Below are positions 10,997 through 21,276 of a stretch of DNA of 64,000 bases, in pieces (positions within the stretch are counted from its first letter, which is position 1; every line of letters begins with the position of its first letter). The notes beneath the pieces were generated by a model that searched no databases, was not told the DNA's origin, and saw only the letters and a list, made by a program, of their open reading frames with translations. Origin of the DNA: Zantedeschia hybrid cultivar (lineage: Eukaryota; Streptophyta; Magnoliopsida; Alismatales; Araceae); contig JARZZO010000014.1 of the NCBI GenBank assembly GCA_030544215.1, forward strand, positions 14,852,234-14,916,233. The letters run 5' to 3'. Made by a program: the position numbers and the translations under genes.

Positions 10997-12238
10997 TCAG
11001 TCCCATTCCTCCCTGCGATACCGCTTTCGGGAGGACTGCTGGTCTTCGGGCCGAGGGTGGACCACTCGGGGGACAGGTGCCAAAGTTGCGTCGGCTACGC
11101 CTTTACCTTTAGATATCATCAGGGCCTCCCGGTTGACATACTTGTGTGCCCGGGCTACGAGGTCCTGGAAGGTAGGGGGATGGCGTTTCCCGATGGAGCC
11201 GAGGAGCCCTTCGTCCCGACATCCTCTGATCACGGCCGAGACTGCGATCGAGCTATCAATGTTTGGGATTTGGGCGGCCTCGGTCCGAAACCTGGTGAAA
11301 TACTCCTGGAGAGTTTCGGTGGAGCCTTGCCGGATGGCTAATAGGCTAGCCGATGTCTTGTACTGCCGGGTGGCATCATAAAACTGGTCGATAAACAACT
11401 GACCCAACTGGACCAAGGAATGGATGGAGTTGGGGGCCAGTGCTTCGAACCAGGTTAGAGCAGTCTTCTCGAGGGTGAGGGGGAAAAGTCGGCAGCGGAC
11501 TGCTTCGGTGACCCCTCGGACCGAGAGATATGAGTTGAATCTCTGGAGATGACAGACCGGATCTGTCATTCCGTTGTAGAGAGGACCCTTCGGCAGCTTG
11601 AAATCTGGAGGCACTTCGGTAGCCAGGAGCTCCGCCGTGAACGGGGTTTGCTCCAGGATGCTGCTGGCGAGAGGTGCCCCGTAAGGCCGAGACATTATCT
11701 GCTGTATCTCTTTGCGCATCGCCGTCAGCCGCTGGTCCAGGTCCGGGACTGTCGAAGTGGCGACTGATGGTCCTCCGGTTCTGACCGGGCAGAACTCAGA
11801 CGAAACACAGCCTTTCTTTGCCAGGCGATCGATGCGAGGGGCTCGGGCAGGTAGTGCCGAGGGCTTGTTGTGCGCTAAAGCGGTTTCGTCAGGGGAAACC
11901 GGCGCGGGTGCCGGACGGAGCCTCGCATCTCGAACCGGGTAAAGTGGAGGGAGCGGTGCTTGTTGAGGAAGCTGTCCTATCAGTCCCATGTGCTGGATGA
12001 TGGCAGACATCATCTCCTGAAGAGGCGCTAGGGATTTGACGGCAGTTGCCAGCGTTGCTATCTGCTGCTGGAGTACTCCCACCCGGTTGTCTTCCACGAC
12101 AAGGGACTCTGGTAAGACTGGCAGAGTCGCACTTGTCGGAGTACAAGGGGCGCCTTCGGACGGCAGTAGCTGTGCCGAGGCTTCCCGTGCCTCTGCTTCG
12201 CTCTGTCCGGATTGCCGGGTGACAGGTTGTCGAGACAT
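10997..12238 (-). CDS. gag: Gag protein of element C (C-terminally truncated)
   Basis: A 413-residue structural Gag, which would form the particle packaging the element's RNA. The start is the ATG at 12238, 17 bases past the primer-binding site; the frame upstream of it is open only because it runs through the LTR. Residues about 1-200 are Ala/Pro/Gln-rich with a short heptad-like stretch. A retrotransposon Gag core follows from about 222, with the landmarks YNGMTDP, ALTWFEAL, LGQLFIDQF and ETLQEYFTRF. The protein stops at RYRREEWD without the zinc knuckle usual after this domain. Downstream DNA still looks gag-like in another frame until the repeats begin. The N-terminus closely matches the gag fragment of B. 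The core looks undamaged, so it could still assemble. Confidence 0.85.
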   Translation of the reverse strand: MSRQPVTRQSGQSEAEAREASAQLLPSEGAPCTPTSATLPVLPESLVVEDNRVGVLQQQIATLATAVKSLAPLQEMMSAIIQHMGLIGQLPQQAPLPPLYPVRDARLRPAPAPVSPDETALAHNKPSALPARAPRIDRLAKKGCVSSEFCPVRTGGPSVATSTVPDLDQRLTAMRKEIQQIMSRPYGAPLASSILEQTPFTAELLATEVPPDFKLPKGPLYNGMTDPVCHLQRFNSYLSVRGVTEAVRCRLFPLTLEKTALTWFEALAPNSIHSLVQLGQLFIDQFYDATRQYKTSASLLAIRQGSTETLQEYFTRFRTEAAQIPNIDSSIAVSAVIRGCRDEGLLGSIGKRHPPTFQDLVARAHKYVNREALMISKGKGVADATLAPVPRVVHPRPEDQQSSRKRYRREEWD

Positions 12239-12254
12239 GACTTGTTTGTTTGTT

Positions 12255-12271
12255 TCCCACAGACGGCGCCA
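12255..12271 (-). other. Primer-binding site of element C
   Basis: TGGCGCCGTCTGTGGGA on the - strand, two bases inside the 5' LTR. The same site lies in the same place in element B at 29438. It would anneal the 3' end of a host tRNA to start reverse transcription; which tRNA was not determined. Confidence 0.8.
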
Positions 12272-12273
12272 CG

Positions 12274-13419
12274 TGATGTAGACTGGATCTATCACGACCG
12301 GATCCCGCAAACGGGGATCCGAAACAAGGAGGATCCGGAGCCGGTCCGGATCGAGCGGTGACGAGGGGACCCGACGGGGATCCACAACAGGGCGAAGCCG
12401 AGGCTGTTTCGGAATGAAGAGGATCCGCCCGCGGGGGGCGCGATCTGCCGCCGGAGCTGCTCTTGGATAGTGAGCCGCTGCTCCTTCGGTCGGACGAAGG
12501 CGCGGCGCGAGCAGGAGCTCCTGTCGGCGGAGCTGTAGACGAGCGTCGGAGCAGAAGCCGGAAAGTCCGAGATCGGACGGGGGGACGGCTCGCTCTCCGA
12601 CGAGGGGGTCCGAAGGCACCTTCAGCGCGAGGCCGAGTCTCCTGGCGCGGGGCGACCGACGGGATCGCCCTCGGACGGCGAGTCCGAAGGCTACTTCAGC
12701 GTGAGACCGAGCCTCCTGGCGCGGGGCAGCCGGCGTTCGGCGTCGAGACCGGGGAGAGGAGTCCGAGGTCGGCGGCCGAGACCGACTCGGGGAGGTCGGC
12801 GATGATTCGAACCGAGCCCCTGCAAGAGGGAAAGAAGAAGAAGAACCAGTCAGCAGGAGTCCCGGGCGTCAGCCCTGGGGAACCCCCTCCGACGGTCAAG
12901 TTAGCTTCTGAAGAAGATTCGATTCAGGAAGCTAGAAGAAACAGCTAGAACCCTATTCGGACAGTAGTCCTTTAAGGGGTTTCGGAAGCTTAGGGGGGCA
13001 TCCGTTTTTCCCACCACCACCACCTTGGCCACAAGTAGCAGGATACTTATAGCGGAGGGTAGCGGATGGTTAACGGTGGCAGCCGATATAGGACTAAAAT
13101 GAGGCTTACTGATAAACCGCCATAGCGTCTGATCCGCCACCGGAGTGGGCCGGATTCGGCTACCGGGCCGAAGGGGGTTGGGCCGCTGACGGGCCGAAGC
13201 CTGCTGGGCCCTGGGCCGCCGTGCTGTTCCCGGGCCGTAGGCTGGTGGGCCGCTGACGGGCTGAAGCCTGCCGGGCCGGGAGCGACGGGGCCGCTTATGG
13301 GCCGAGGGCTGCTGGGCCGCTAACGGGCCGAAGGCCGCCGAAGGGCCTAATACTGCTACTGTTGGGCTGAATGGGGTTTGGGCCTGCTGCAATGGGCCGA
13401 ATCGGATTCTGCCGCATCA
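12274..13419 (-). repeat. 5' LTR of element C (1146 bp)
   Basis: Same length and ends as the copy at 4870-6015. Differences seen by eye are about four single bases (for example GAGCTGTTCTTGG against GAGCTGCTCTTGG). It would drive transcription leftward through gag. Confidence 0.93.
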
Positions 13420-15180
13420 ACATGGTTGATACCGCGCATATCTTTTCAAGTCATACTTATATATGGGAGATCCAATCGTTCATTTCAAGGAGCGAAGTTA
13501 AGGCACAAAGAAAGATACATGCCGGCTACTCCTCGTATTGGCGGTCAGATCATCAGTAGCACTTACTAGAGATGTACGGTAAAATCGTGGTGTTTGAGTA
13601 CATTCTCACTAGGACTTTGATTGGAGAATAGGAGAAGAATAAGGGAGAATAAGGGGAGAATAAGTTTAATTTTGCTTTGACAAGCAGAATAGTTTATACC
13701 GGTGCAGAATAGCGTATTCGGAGAATAAGGAGAATAAGCCATCCCACCCTAGACCCAAGAATTACTTATTCTTCATATTCCATTAGCGAGCCCCACAAAA
13801 CTATCAAACCGAAACATCTCTTATTCTGGTATACGCCATTCCGTCAGTGGGCCCCACGTAATAACTTATTCTGCAAACAAAGTGATGATGTACTACTGTA
13901 AGGGAACATTTTCAAATCAAGCGATGCCAACGTGATGGGAAAGTTCACCAATTTTGTTAGCCTCCCAAAGGAGAAATCCATGTTGAGGGCTTCTTCACAA
14001 ATTTACCTGTTGCAATTACTCTTACTTTTTTAGAGTAACGTTTGCTGTAATAAACTCTTCTACTGCTATGGGGGTATTGTAATAGATAAAAGAGGAAAAA
14101 ATGAAACTTTTTTTAGGTTACATGTTACATGGTCATATAACTCAATCTTTGATCTAACGATCTAAAAAATTCTAAAAAAATCAAAAATCGAACACCAATT
14201 AATAATAATAATAAACATTTTTAATGGGCCGAGCCCATAATGGTTTTTTATTTATTTTTTTAAATTAACCCGTCAAATGGTAGATCGGCCGTATAAGACA
14301 TGTGAAGGCCAACTTTAAAAAAAATAAAAAAATTCTCTTTCACATATAAGACATGGAAATTATACATATAAGCATAATTAATATGAAATTATCCCTAATG
14401 ATAACCTATATACGTATTCTTACGGGGTGCTTGAAATGCTTAAAATTTTTTATTTTTTTATTTTTACAATTAACTTTTACACATTTTGCAAACACATGAA
14501 AATGATAGTTCACAAAATATTTTTCAAATACTTAGAACATACCTTTTTTTCCTTGGGTTTCATTTCTCTGCCTCTCCCACGGGGAAATAGAATCCAGAAA
14601 AATAACTTCCCACTCAATCTCCACCACTCAACTATCCCTCTCTACCCACTTTCCAGTCCTCCTTTTCCTCTCTCTCCTCACATGAGAATATAAACACATG
14701 TTCTTATTTTTCACTAATTTCTTTATAAAATTTGTAAACGCACGATTTTTCCTTTCTGATAAATTATTTTCTATGATTTTTCACTTTATGAGAAGAAATT
14801 TTCAAGACATTATATTTTTTTTGAAAATTTTGAGCATTGAAAACACTTGCTTAAAACTTTCCATATTTTGTCTATGCCTTGTAAAAGTCTTACGTAGTAT
14901 GCCTCATTTATACGCCAAACGGTAAGAATGAGAATAATATTCCTCTTTCGGATTATGGTAAGCTTGACAGCTCTAGGGGGCCCACATTACGTCAAACTGT
15001 CCCGGGCCGAGCGCCCGGAAAGGGATGAGGCGGGGCATTTTTCGTAATTAATCGTCGCTCACTGAGCTATTACTTATCCATTCTTCAAGGAAGGCAGGTC
15101 TCGAGGAAGGGGACCAAAGAATCTCGGATTCTCTCTCTCTCTCTCTTCCAATCTGGCATCATCATGAATGTAATGTTAGA
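13420..15180. other. Intergenic DNA right of element C
   Basis: Begins with the second ACATG duplication (13420-13424). It contains MITE copy 1 (13612-13884) and AT-rich DNA from about 14000 to 14950 with T-rich runs. No supportable gene. Short frames at 14427-14925 are low-complexity Phe/Leu-rich and rejected. Confidence 0.6.
13612..13884 (+). mobile_element. Tourist-like MITE, copy 1
   Basis: About 272 bp. The left end is GACTTTGATTGGAGAATAGG. The right end is ACTTATTCTGCAAACAAAGTG, whose complement has the same CACTTTG and AGAATAAG blocks. It shares its interior (AAGAATTACTTATTCTTC, GAGAATAAGCCATCC) with copies at 23124, 38213 and 39753. No coding capacity. Confidence 0.75.
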
Positions 15181-15189
15181 TTTCTGGGA

Positions 15190-15431
15190 TATATAAAAGT
15201 AGAGTCGATGCGGGGAAGGGTGGGAAAAGTGGAGGAGCCATTTTTCTCTCCGCCGCCGTGTTTTCCTTCCTGCTGCTCTTGTGCTGCTGGTGCTCGTGCT
15301 CGGCCTCGGCGCCTCGCCTCGCTGCTGCAGAGACACCTGCAGCATATTTGTAATCTCTGAGAGGATTTTGGGGGCGTCCCGAAGGAGTCGACAAACGGGG
15401 CGGATACAGCGAATCTCCAAGAACTCTCGAG
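15190..15431 (+). promoter_or_regulatory. Probable promoter and first leader exon of the NPF transporter gene
   Basis: TATATAAAAG lies at 15190-15199 and would place transcription start near 15220. The following GC-rich stretch ends in a donor-like CTCGAG|GTAACA at about 15431. Acceptor-like CAG sites lie just before the transporter ATG (about 18330-18352). This suggests a leader exon and an intron of about 2.9 kb. No transcript data support it, and a second TATA-like CTATATAATG near 17031 is an alternative. Confidence 0.35.
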
Positions 15432-15775
15432 GTAACACCTCTCACCCTCCCCTCTCTCTCTCTCTGTGCATGGAAATCTAACGATATTTGGGAAAATTAC
15501 ATGGTTCGATCATGCCAAACCCAAACGGGATGGGGAAGCCTCCGTCTCCCCCACCCCCCTTTGTGGTGCCAATCTCTCCATGTCCAAGTAATTTGGCCCG
15601 TAGAAACTAAGAAGGGGAGGAGTTTCTATTTATGGAAAAGAGGGAGTGGTAGTCATCCAGATCCCCTGCCCTCCTCCCTTCCTCCCTGTTCTTCTTACCC
15701 GGGGCTCTCGCTTCCACGGCGCCCCGAGCTTCCCACTGCGGCGGAGCCCAGGCCTGCGGTGGTCGTTTCCCTGCC

Positions 15776-15780
<5 letters not shown>

Positions 15781-15823
<43 letters not shown>
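15781..15823. repeat. (TC)n microsatellite
   Basis: About 21 uninterrupted TC dinucleotides. Shorter CT runs lie at 15129-15147 and about 15449-15464. CT-rich tracts are frequent near plant transcription starts, which fits the proposed leader region. Confidence 0.97.
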
Positions 15824-15825
<2 letters not shown>

Positions 15826-15831
15826 GACTTT

Positions 15832-18381
15832 TGGATTATCCGACTAATCATGGTCCCATCTGCTGCGGGTGAACAGGCGTTGCACTGCAAATGCACGCGT
15901 TTAATTATAACTATGCGCTAATAATCGGGGTAATCGTTGGGATCGTTCGTGCTTATATGATTGGATGCTTTGTCATTATTGGGTGACTGTGCGTACGGCT
16001 TACTGCCCTTTGACAAGCAGTAAAAGAATACGGAACCCCACCGAATTATGAGACTGGAGAGAATCTTTAGTTTCCACGCAGCGTTTAAGGTTGACAGGAC
16101 CTCTTCTCTTTCTGAGGGCTGTCAACGAAACCTGATTATTTAATTTTTTAACCTGTTATTGAAAAAAAATATTAGTATTCGATAAAAAGTATCGTTCCGA
16201 TATTTATCAAAATCGAAAACAGATATTTTTGATAAGTTATTAGAATTTGAAACAGAAACACATGTTTTCGCATCCGCTTTCTGATTCCGATTATTATTAT
16301 AGATTTTTAAATATAACTTTATAGATACATTATTACATTCATTGTGTTTCAATCTTATTGATCATTATCTAATATATTAAGACGTATTGATTATATTTAG
16401 GTCTCATTCTATATGTTTTAAATAAATCAAATAAGAAATTAGTAATTTTCGATAATTATCGAAAATAATATCCGATTATCGGAATCGGAAACAGAAAATA
16501 GACTTTCCAATTTCATCAAAAACAGAAACGAAAAATACATTTTCAGATCTTATCAGAATTAAAAATGAAAACAAATTTATTGTTATTGAAAAATGAAAAC
16601 ACTTGTTTCCATATCAATATCCTATCCGTTTACAGCTTTAAGAGTTCTAGCCTTTTTCTTTTATTCCAGTTGTCGTTCTCCTGTTCTCCCTAATTTTGAC
16701 TCCAACGTAAAAATGTCGAGAAACCCCTCCATACGTAACATCACCCCCACGAATTTCTGCGGCTTGACGAGTTGCCCATGGAAGATGCGGAGACTTCTGC
16801 GCTACACACGCCTACGTCCCACGTGGTTCGGCTCCTATTTTCAGGAGTAAATTAAAATTAAACGTTCCCATTAATGGGCTGCGTAAGCCGCGGCCCGGCC
16901 TACTTAACGTATCCGTTCGCCCAACACGTCGGGCGCTCCTGGTTTCCCTTTGTTGGGCGTGGTCGAATGCGAATAGGACTCCTTCCTACCCGGCCCTGGT
17001 CCTTCTCCGAATCGGTTAATGTTGGAGCGGCTATATAATGTCCTCCTTTCTTCTTTTTATTTGCGTCTTCCCCTGCTTCTTCTTACGCTCGTACACATCA
17101 GATCTTTCCCTTCCGTGGCATCTTCTTCTCCGACTGCTGTTGCTTGGGAGGTTTGCGCTGCCGACACTGTGTTGTTTCCTCCTTTCTATGTTGCTCTACT
17201 ACCGTGGCTTTTTCCCTACTCCCTATCAAATTATCCTAAGATGTGTTGTTGCATGGGACCGGAGAAGAACTGGGTTTTTGCTGGGGCATGTTCCTTTTGA
17301 TGATGGGCTTTGCTCTTTGTCGTCAAGCATCGTAAAGGACTTTGGGTTGTTTCAGATCACGGGTTGTTTAGGTTTGCTCTTCGTTTCCTCCGGTTTTGCT
17401 GCATGAGTTTGGTGCGCTCTGTATGACGGGGCAACGCAGGAGAGTGGGGGACTCTCTTTGCGTAGCTAGTTAGGCCTTTTTAAAAAGAGTTGGATACTCT
17501 CCGCTGCTGGTTGGAAAGAGTTCAGTATTGAGGAAAAGCCGGTAATTCCATTGTTAGCCTGTGAAGTTTCAAATTTTAGCCTCCTGCATGTTTGTCCTGG
17601 ATGTGCTTAAGCAGTTCATCATATTTCGATCCTTTCAACTTGGTGGATTCCTTATGCCGTAGATAAAATCTCATTCAAACATCACAAACGCCAATCAAAA
17701 GATAGGCATACAATTGAATGAACAATAGGTGCTATGGAGTTTAATTACCGTACGTGTTCCTATATTCCTACAATATGCAAAGGAAATTCTCTTTAAATGC
17801 TATATGTTCGATCATCAAAATTATGAACCATGTAACAGAACTAGCGGAATTGGCATGATCACTAGTCATTTATAAATTATTACCAGAATTATCCATCAAT
17901 TTATATTGGATGTACATTTTGGATAGTCTAGAACTCAACTTTAGCTATGTTTTGTTAGTCACATGAAGGATTAAATAATTGAACTGTTGATTAAGTGATC
18001 GTATCATCATCATGAAAGCTCATCCCATCAGAAAATTGCCGGCTTCGGACATGGAGAGCCAAGTCCCTTTAAGGCTTGAGCAGAATTTTATAATCTACTG
18101 TTGCCCCTGATACAAACTCCCCAATTGTTTGAGCTAATAGTGGGCGTTAATTAGTTGGTGGTCTTGCGGATCGTCTTTTGAAAGAAGGCCTCAAAAATTT
18201 CTAGTGATTCTAGCTGACTGTAGAAAGTAATCATCAGCCAGTCAGTCACTTGCATGTCATTCTTTGCTTGATGCTTTCACAGATGCCATGTGATAGCCAA
18301 GACCTCATAAATTTTATGTTTGCATGTCAGATACAGAAAGAAGCACACTGCAGTTTGAAGAACTTACCTGCATAAAAATCT
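15832..18381. other. Non-coding stretch upstream of the NPF gene
   Basis: No conserved reading frame. 16137-16600 is AT-rich with repeated CGATAATTATCG-type motifs, including a 22-bp perfect palindrome at 16445-16466, and reads like decayed transposon DNA. 16860-17400 is more GC-balanced with pyrimidine-rich runs and a TATA-like site near 17031. If the leader model is right, this is mostly intron 1 of the transporter gene. Confidence 0.45.
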
Positions 18382-20446
18382 ATGGAGGACGGCAACGATC
18401 GCTACACGAAAGATGGGACGGTAGACAGCCACGGTAACCCTGCCGATAAGACCAAGACTGGGAATTGGAAGACTTGCCCTTATATTCTCGGTAAAATTCA
18501 ATACTTGCTCTGTCAAATAATCATATTCTTGTAGGACAGATAGAGCTCTATTGTCCTCCGGTGGATGAATCAAACTAAACACGAGGGGTTCATGTCTCTC
18601 CAGGGAATGAGTGCTGCGAAAGATTGGCATACTATGGCATGGGTACCAACCTTGTTAACTATTTAAGAGACCGTCTCAACCAGGGCAATGCAAGAGCTGC
18701 AAACAATGTTACTAACTGGTCTGGTACATGCTACATCATGCCTCTGATTGGTGCTTTCATAGCTGATGCATATCTGGGAAGATACTGGACAATCTCCAGC
18801 TTCATGATGATCTATGTTTGTGTAAGCTTATTCAACTGAACTCAGACTGATGTCCTTGTGTGGTTGATACAGTGCAAAATCTGAAGTCTGGATTAATTTG
18901 CAGGGTTTGACGTTGTTGACACTATCCGCATCTGTGAAAGGGCTTAGACCCTTCTGCCACGATGGTGTTTGTCACCCGACCGAGGGTCAAACTGCAACAT
19001 TCTTTGTAGCCCTTTATCTCATCGCGCTTGGCACTGGAGGAATAAAGCCTTGTGTGTCCTCATTTGGTGCAGACCAATTCGATGAAACTGATGAATCAGA
19101 GAAGAAAAGAAAGAGCTCTTTCTTTAACTGGTTCTATTTCTCGATCAACATTGGAGCTCTTATTGCTTCCTCTGTGCTAGTATGGATCCAGATGAATGTG
19201 GGATGGGGTTGGGGATTTGGGATTCCGGCTGTGGCAATGGTGATTGCTGTTCTCTTTTTCTTCACAGGTGCGCGTCTGTATCGTCACCAGAAACCTGGAG
19301 GGAGCCCTCTGACAAGGATTGCACAGGTCCTGGTTGCATCATGCAGAAAATTTAATGTGAAGGTGCCTTCTGATAAGTCTCTTCTCCATGAGGTTGGGGA
19401 CAAGGAGTCTGCTATTGAAGGTAGCAGAAAGCTTGAGCACACAGAACAGTTCAGGTAAGCCAGAGAGACATCTGTTGCTGACAATTTTTGTGATGAAACT
19501 TAGTACAGCCATTTCGATCAGCACCCGTTCATGACCCTCCCTCCATGTTGTCTGTTTGCTTCCAATCTCGATCCCGTTTGCTCTAAAGATGTTGCTTTTT
19601 GCGTGCAGCTTCCTGGACAAAGCGGCGGTGGACACACGAGTGGCTGCGGACGGCTTCGAAGGGCCGGCCGACCCATGGCGCCTCTGCAGCGTCACCCAGG
19701 TGGAGGAGCTCAAGTCCGTCGTGCGGCTGCTGCCCATATGGGCGAGCGGGATCATCTTCTCCACCGTCTACAGCCAGATGAGCACCATGTTCGTGCTGCA
19801 GGGCAACACCATGGACCCCCACATGGGCCCCAACTTCAAGATCCCCTCCGCCTCCCTCTCCATCTTCGACACCGTCAGCGTCATCGTCTGGGTCCCCTTC
19901 TACGACCGCGTCATCGTCCCCGCCGCCCGCCGCGTCACCGGCAACGAGCGCGGCTTCACCCAGCTCACCCGCATGGGCATCGGCCTTGTCATCTCCATCT
20001 TCGCCATGCTGGCCGCCGGCGTCCTGGAGCTGGTGAGGCTGCACATGGTGCAGAAGCACAACTACTACGACCGGGAGCAGCTGCCGCTGTCCATCTTCTG
20101 GCAGGTGCCGCAGTACTTCATCGTGGGCGCCGCCGAGGTGTTCACCTTCATCGGCCAGCTCGAGTTCTTCTACGACCAGGCGCCCGACGCCATGCGCAGC
20201 ATGTGCTCCGCGCTCTCGCTCACCACGGTGGCGCTGGGCAACTACCTGAGCACCCTGCTCGTCACCATTGTGACCCATGCCACCACCAAGGACGGGAAGC
20301 TCGGGTGGATCCCCGACAACCTGAACAGGGGCCACCTCGACTACTTTTACTGGCTCCTGGCCATCCTCAGCGTTGTCAACTTTGTGGTTTACCTCCTCAT
20401 AGCTAGGTGGTACACCTACAAGAAGACCACAAAGATAAGAACCTAG
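18382..20446 (+). CDS. NPF/PTR-family proton-coupled peptide or nitrate transporter (four exons)
   Basis: Exons are 18382-18490, 18604-18821, 18904-19454 and 19609-20446. All introns are GT-AG and the phases fit, giving 571 residues, normal for this family (major facilitator superfamily, 12 membrane spans). The start is the first ATG after in-frame stops. The proton-coupling motif ExxER is present as ECCER at residues 39-43. The PTR signature ALGTGGIKPCVSSFGADQFD lies at about 149-170, and FFNWFYFSINIGALIA at about 182. It most resembles the NPF8 (AtPTR2-like) di/tripeptide transporters, judged from memory, so the substrate is inferred. Such proteins act in the plasma membrane or tonoplast. 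Exon 4 is far richer in G/C at third codon positions than exons 1-3. The gene appears intact. Confidence 0.93.
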
Positions 20447-21268
20447 AGGATCAATAAAGAGAGGAGAGGAAGGCCAAAAATTATCAAAATCCACTTCACC
20501 CACACCTCCGTGATTTCAAAATTTTGGCCTCCTTCCCCTCTCTTATTGACCTTCTAATAATCCACCGAGAGAAGAAGAAGATCTCAACTTCATAGATAAA
20601 GGGCAATGCCCAACGGTAACCTCTCTCTCTCCATAATGCGTCTGTACAGGATAAGGGAAACTGGATTAATCAAAGTTACTTCATGGAATGCAAGCATGAG
20701 GTGATGGAAGTGTTTGTTTACTTTTATATAGTTTCTTGGTCTTTTGGCTCTAACCCCCTCTTAAATAATTTATAATGTTACACTGTTTACAGAAAGTTCA
20801 CCTAGAGCTGTTTATGGAAACGTCTGAATAAAGCTCCAAAATCTGCATTTTTTTTTTCTAGGAATGTCATTAGTCACGCGACCTTCCATTCAAGACGATC
20901 TAGTGGATTAGACATTCCTTTTTTAAAGAAATCAAAGGAAACTCAGAGGACAAGTGGAACAATAAAATCACATAACTTTTCTCCCCAACAAAAAATAGCT
21001 CTACCTAACAAGAACTTAATAGTTGCCTCCCTGTATAGAAGACTTTGTGTAATATGTACTGTTATTCGATAACTTAGTTGCCCTGTCTTTTTCCAAGATA
21101 AGGAGAATTAAGTATCAGATACATTTATGATTAAGGATATACTATTTCGTTCAAAAGAGAAAAGAATAGAGGGGCTATTTACATCCCTGCATCAGTGTCT
21201 AATAAGACTGTTAACAGAAGCACCAGTACTCGTTTCATCTTTGTGCCTGGCAACGAAAACCAGCAGCG
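20447..21268 (+). other. 3' flank of the NPF gene
   Basis: AATAAA occurs at 20453-20458, too close to the stop to be the likely poly(A) signal, and again at 20827-20832, which is more plausible. A strong inverted repeat lies at 20451-20549. The remainder is AT-rich with no reading frame of note. Confidence 0.5.
20451..20549 (+). repeat. Inverted repeat (hairpin) in the NPF 3' UTR
   Basis: The arm at 20451-20479 (TCAATAAAGAGAGGAGAGGA and following bases to CCAAAA) pairs with 20522-20549 (TTTTGGCCTCCTTCCCC to TTATTGA). About 26 of 29 positions match and the loop is about 42 bases. The transcript would carry a strong stem right after the stop codon. It may be a small foldback element. Confidence 0.8.
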
Positions 21269-21276
21269 CTCAACCC

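Larger units (their letters stand above)
4870..13419 (-). mobile_element. Element C: complete non-autonomous Tat-family LTR element (gag plus satellite arrays, no pol)
   Basis: An 8550-bp element on the - strand, flanked by ACATG at 4865-4869 and 13420-13424. In its own direction: 5' LTR (12274-13419), primer-binding site (12271-12255), gag (12238-10997), a short two-copy repeat, a 71-bp array (10752-9339), a 122-bp array (9338-6230), polypurine tract and 3' LTR (6015-4870). Protease, RT, RNase H and integrase are absent. The two LTRs differ at about four positions by eye (around 0.35%), so insertion is recent. It would need proteins from a related autonomous element. Confidence 0.93.

Noticed and set aside
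10826..12281. Several + strand frames over the element C gag
   Set aside because: Antisense shadows of gag with no domain.
15501..15921. Ser/Leu-repeat frames around the TC microsatellite
   Set aside because: Low-complexity translation of the microsatellite.
19531..20503. His/Arg-rich and Asp/Gly-rich frames of about 290-306 residues over the transporter's last exon
   Set aside because: Shadows of the GC-rich exon 4 in other frames; the real frame has membrane-protein composition and fits the splice phases.
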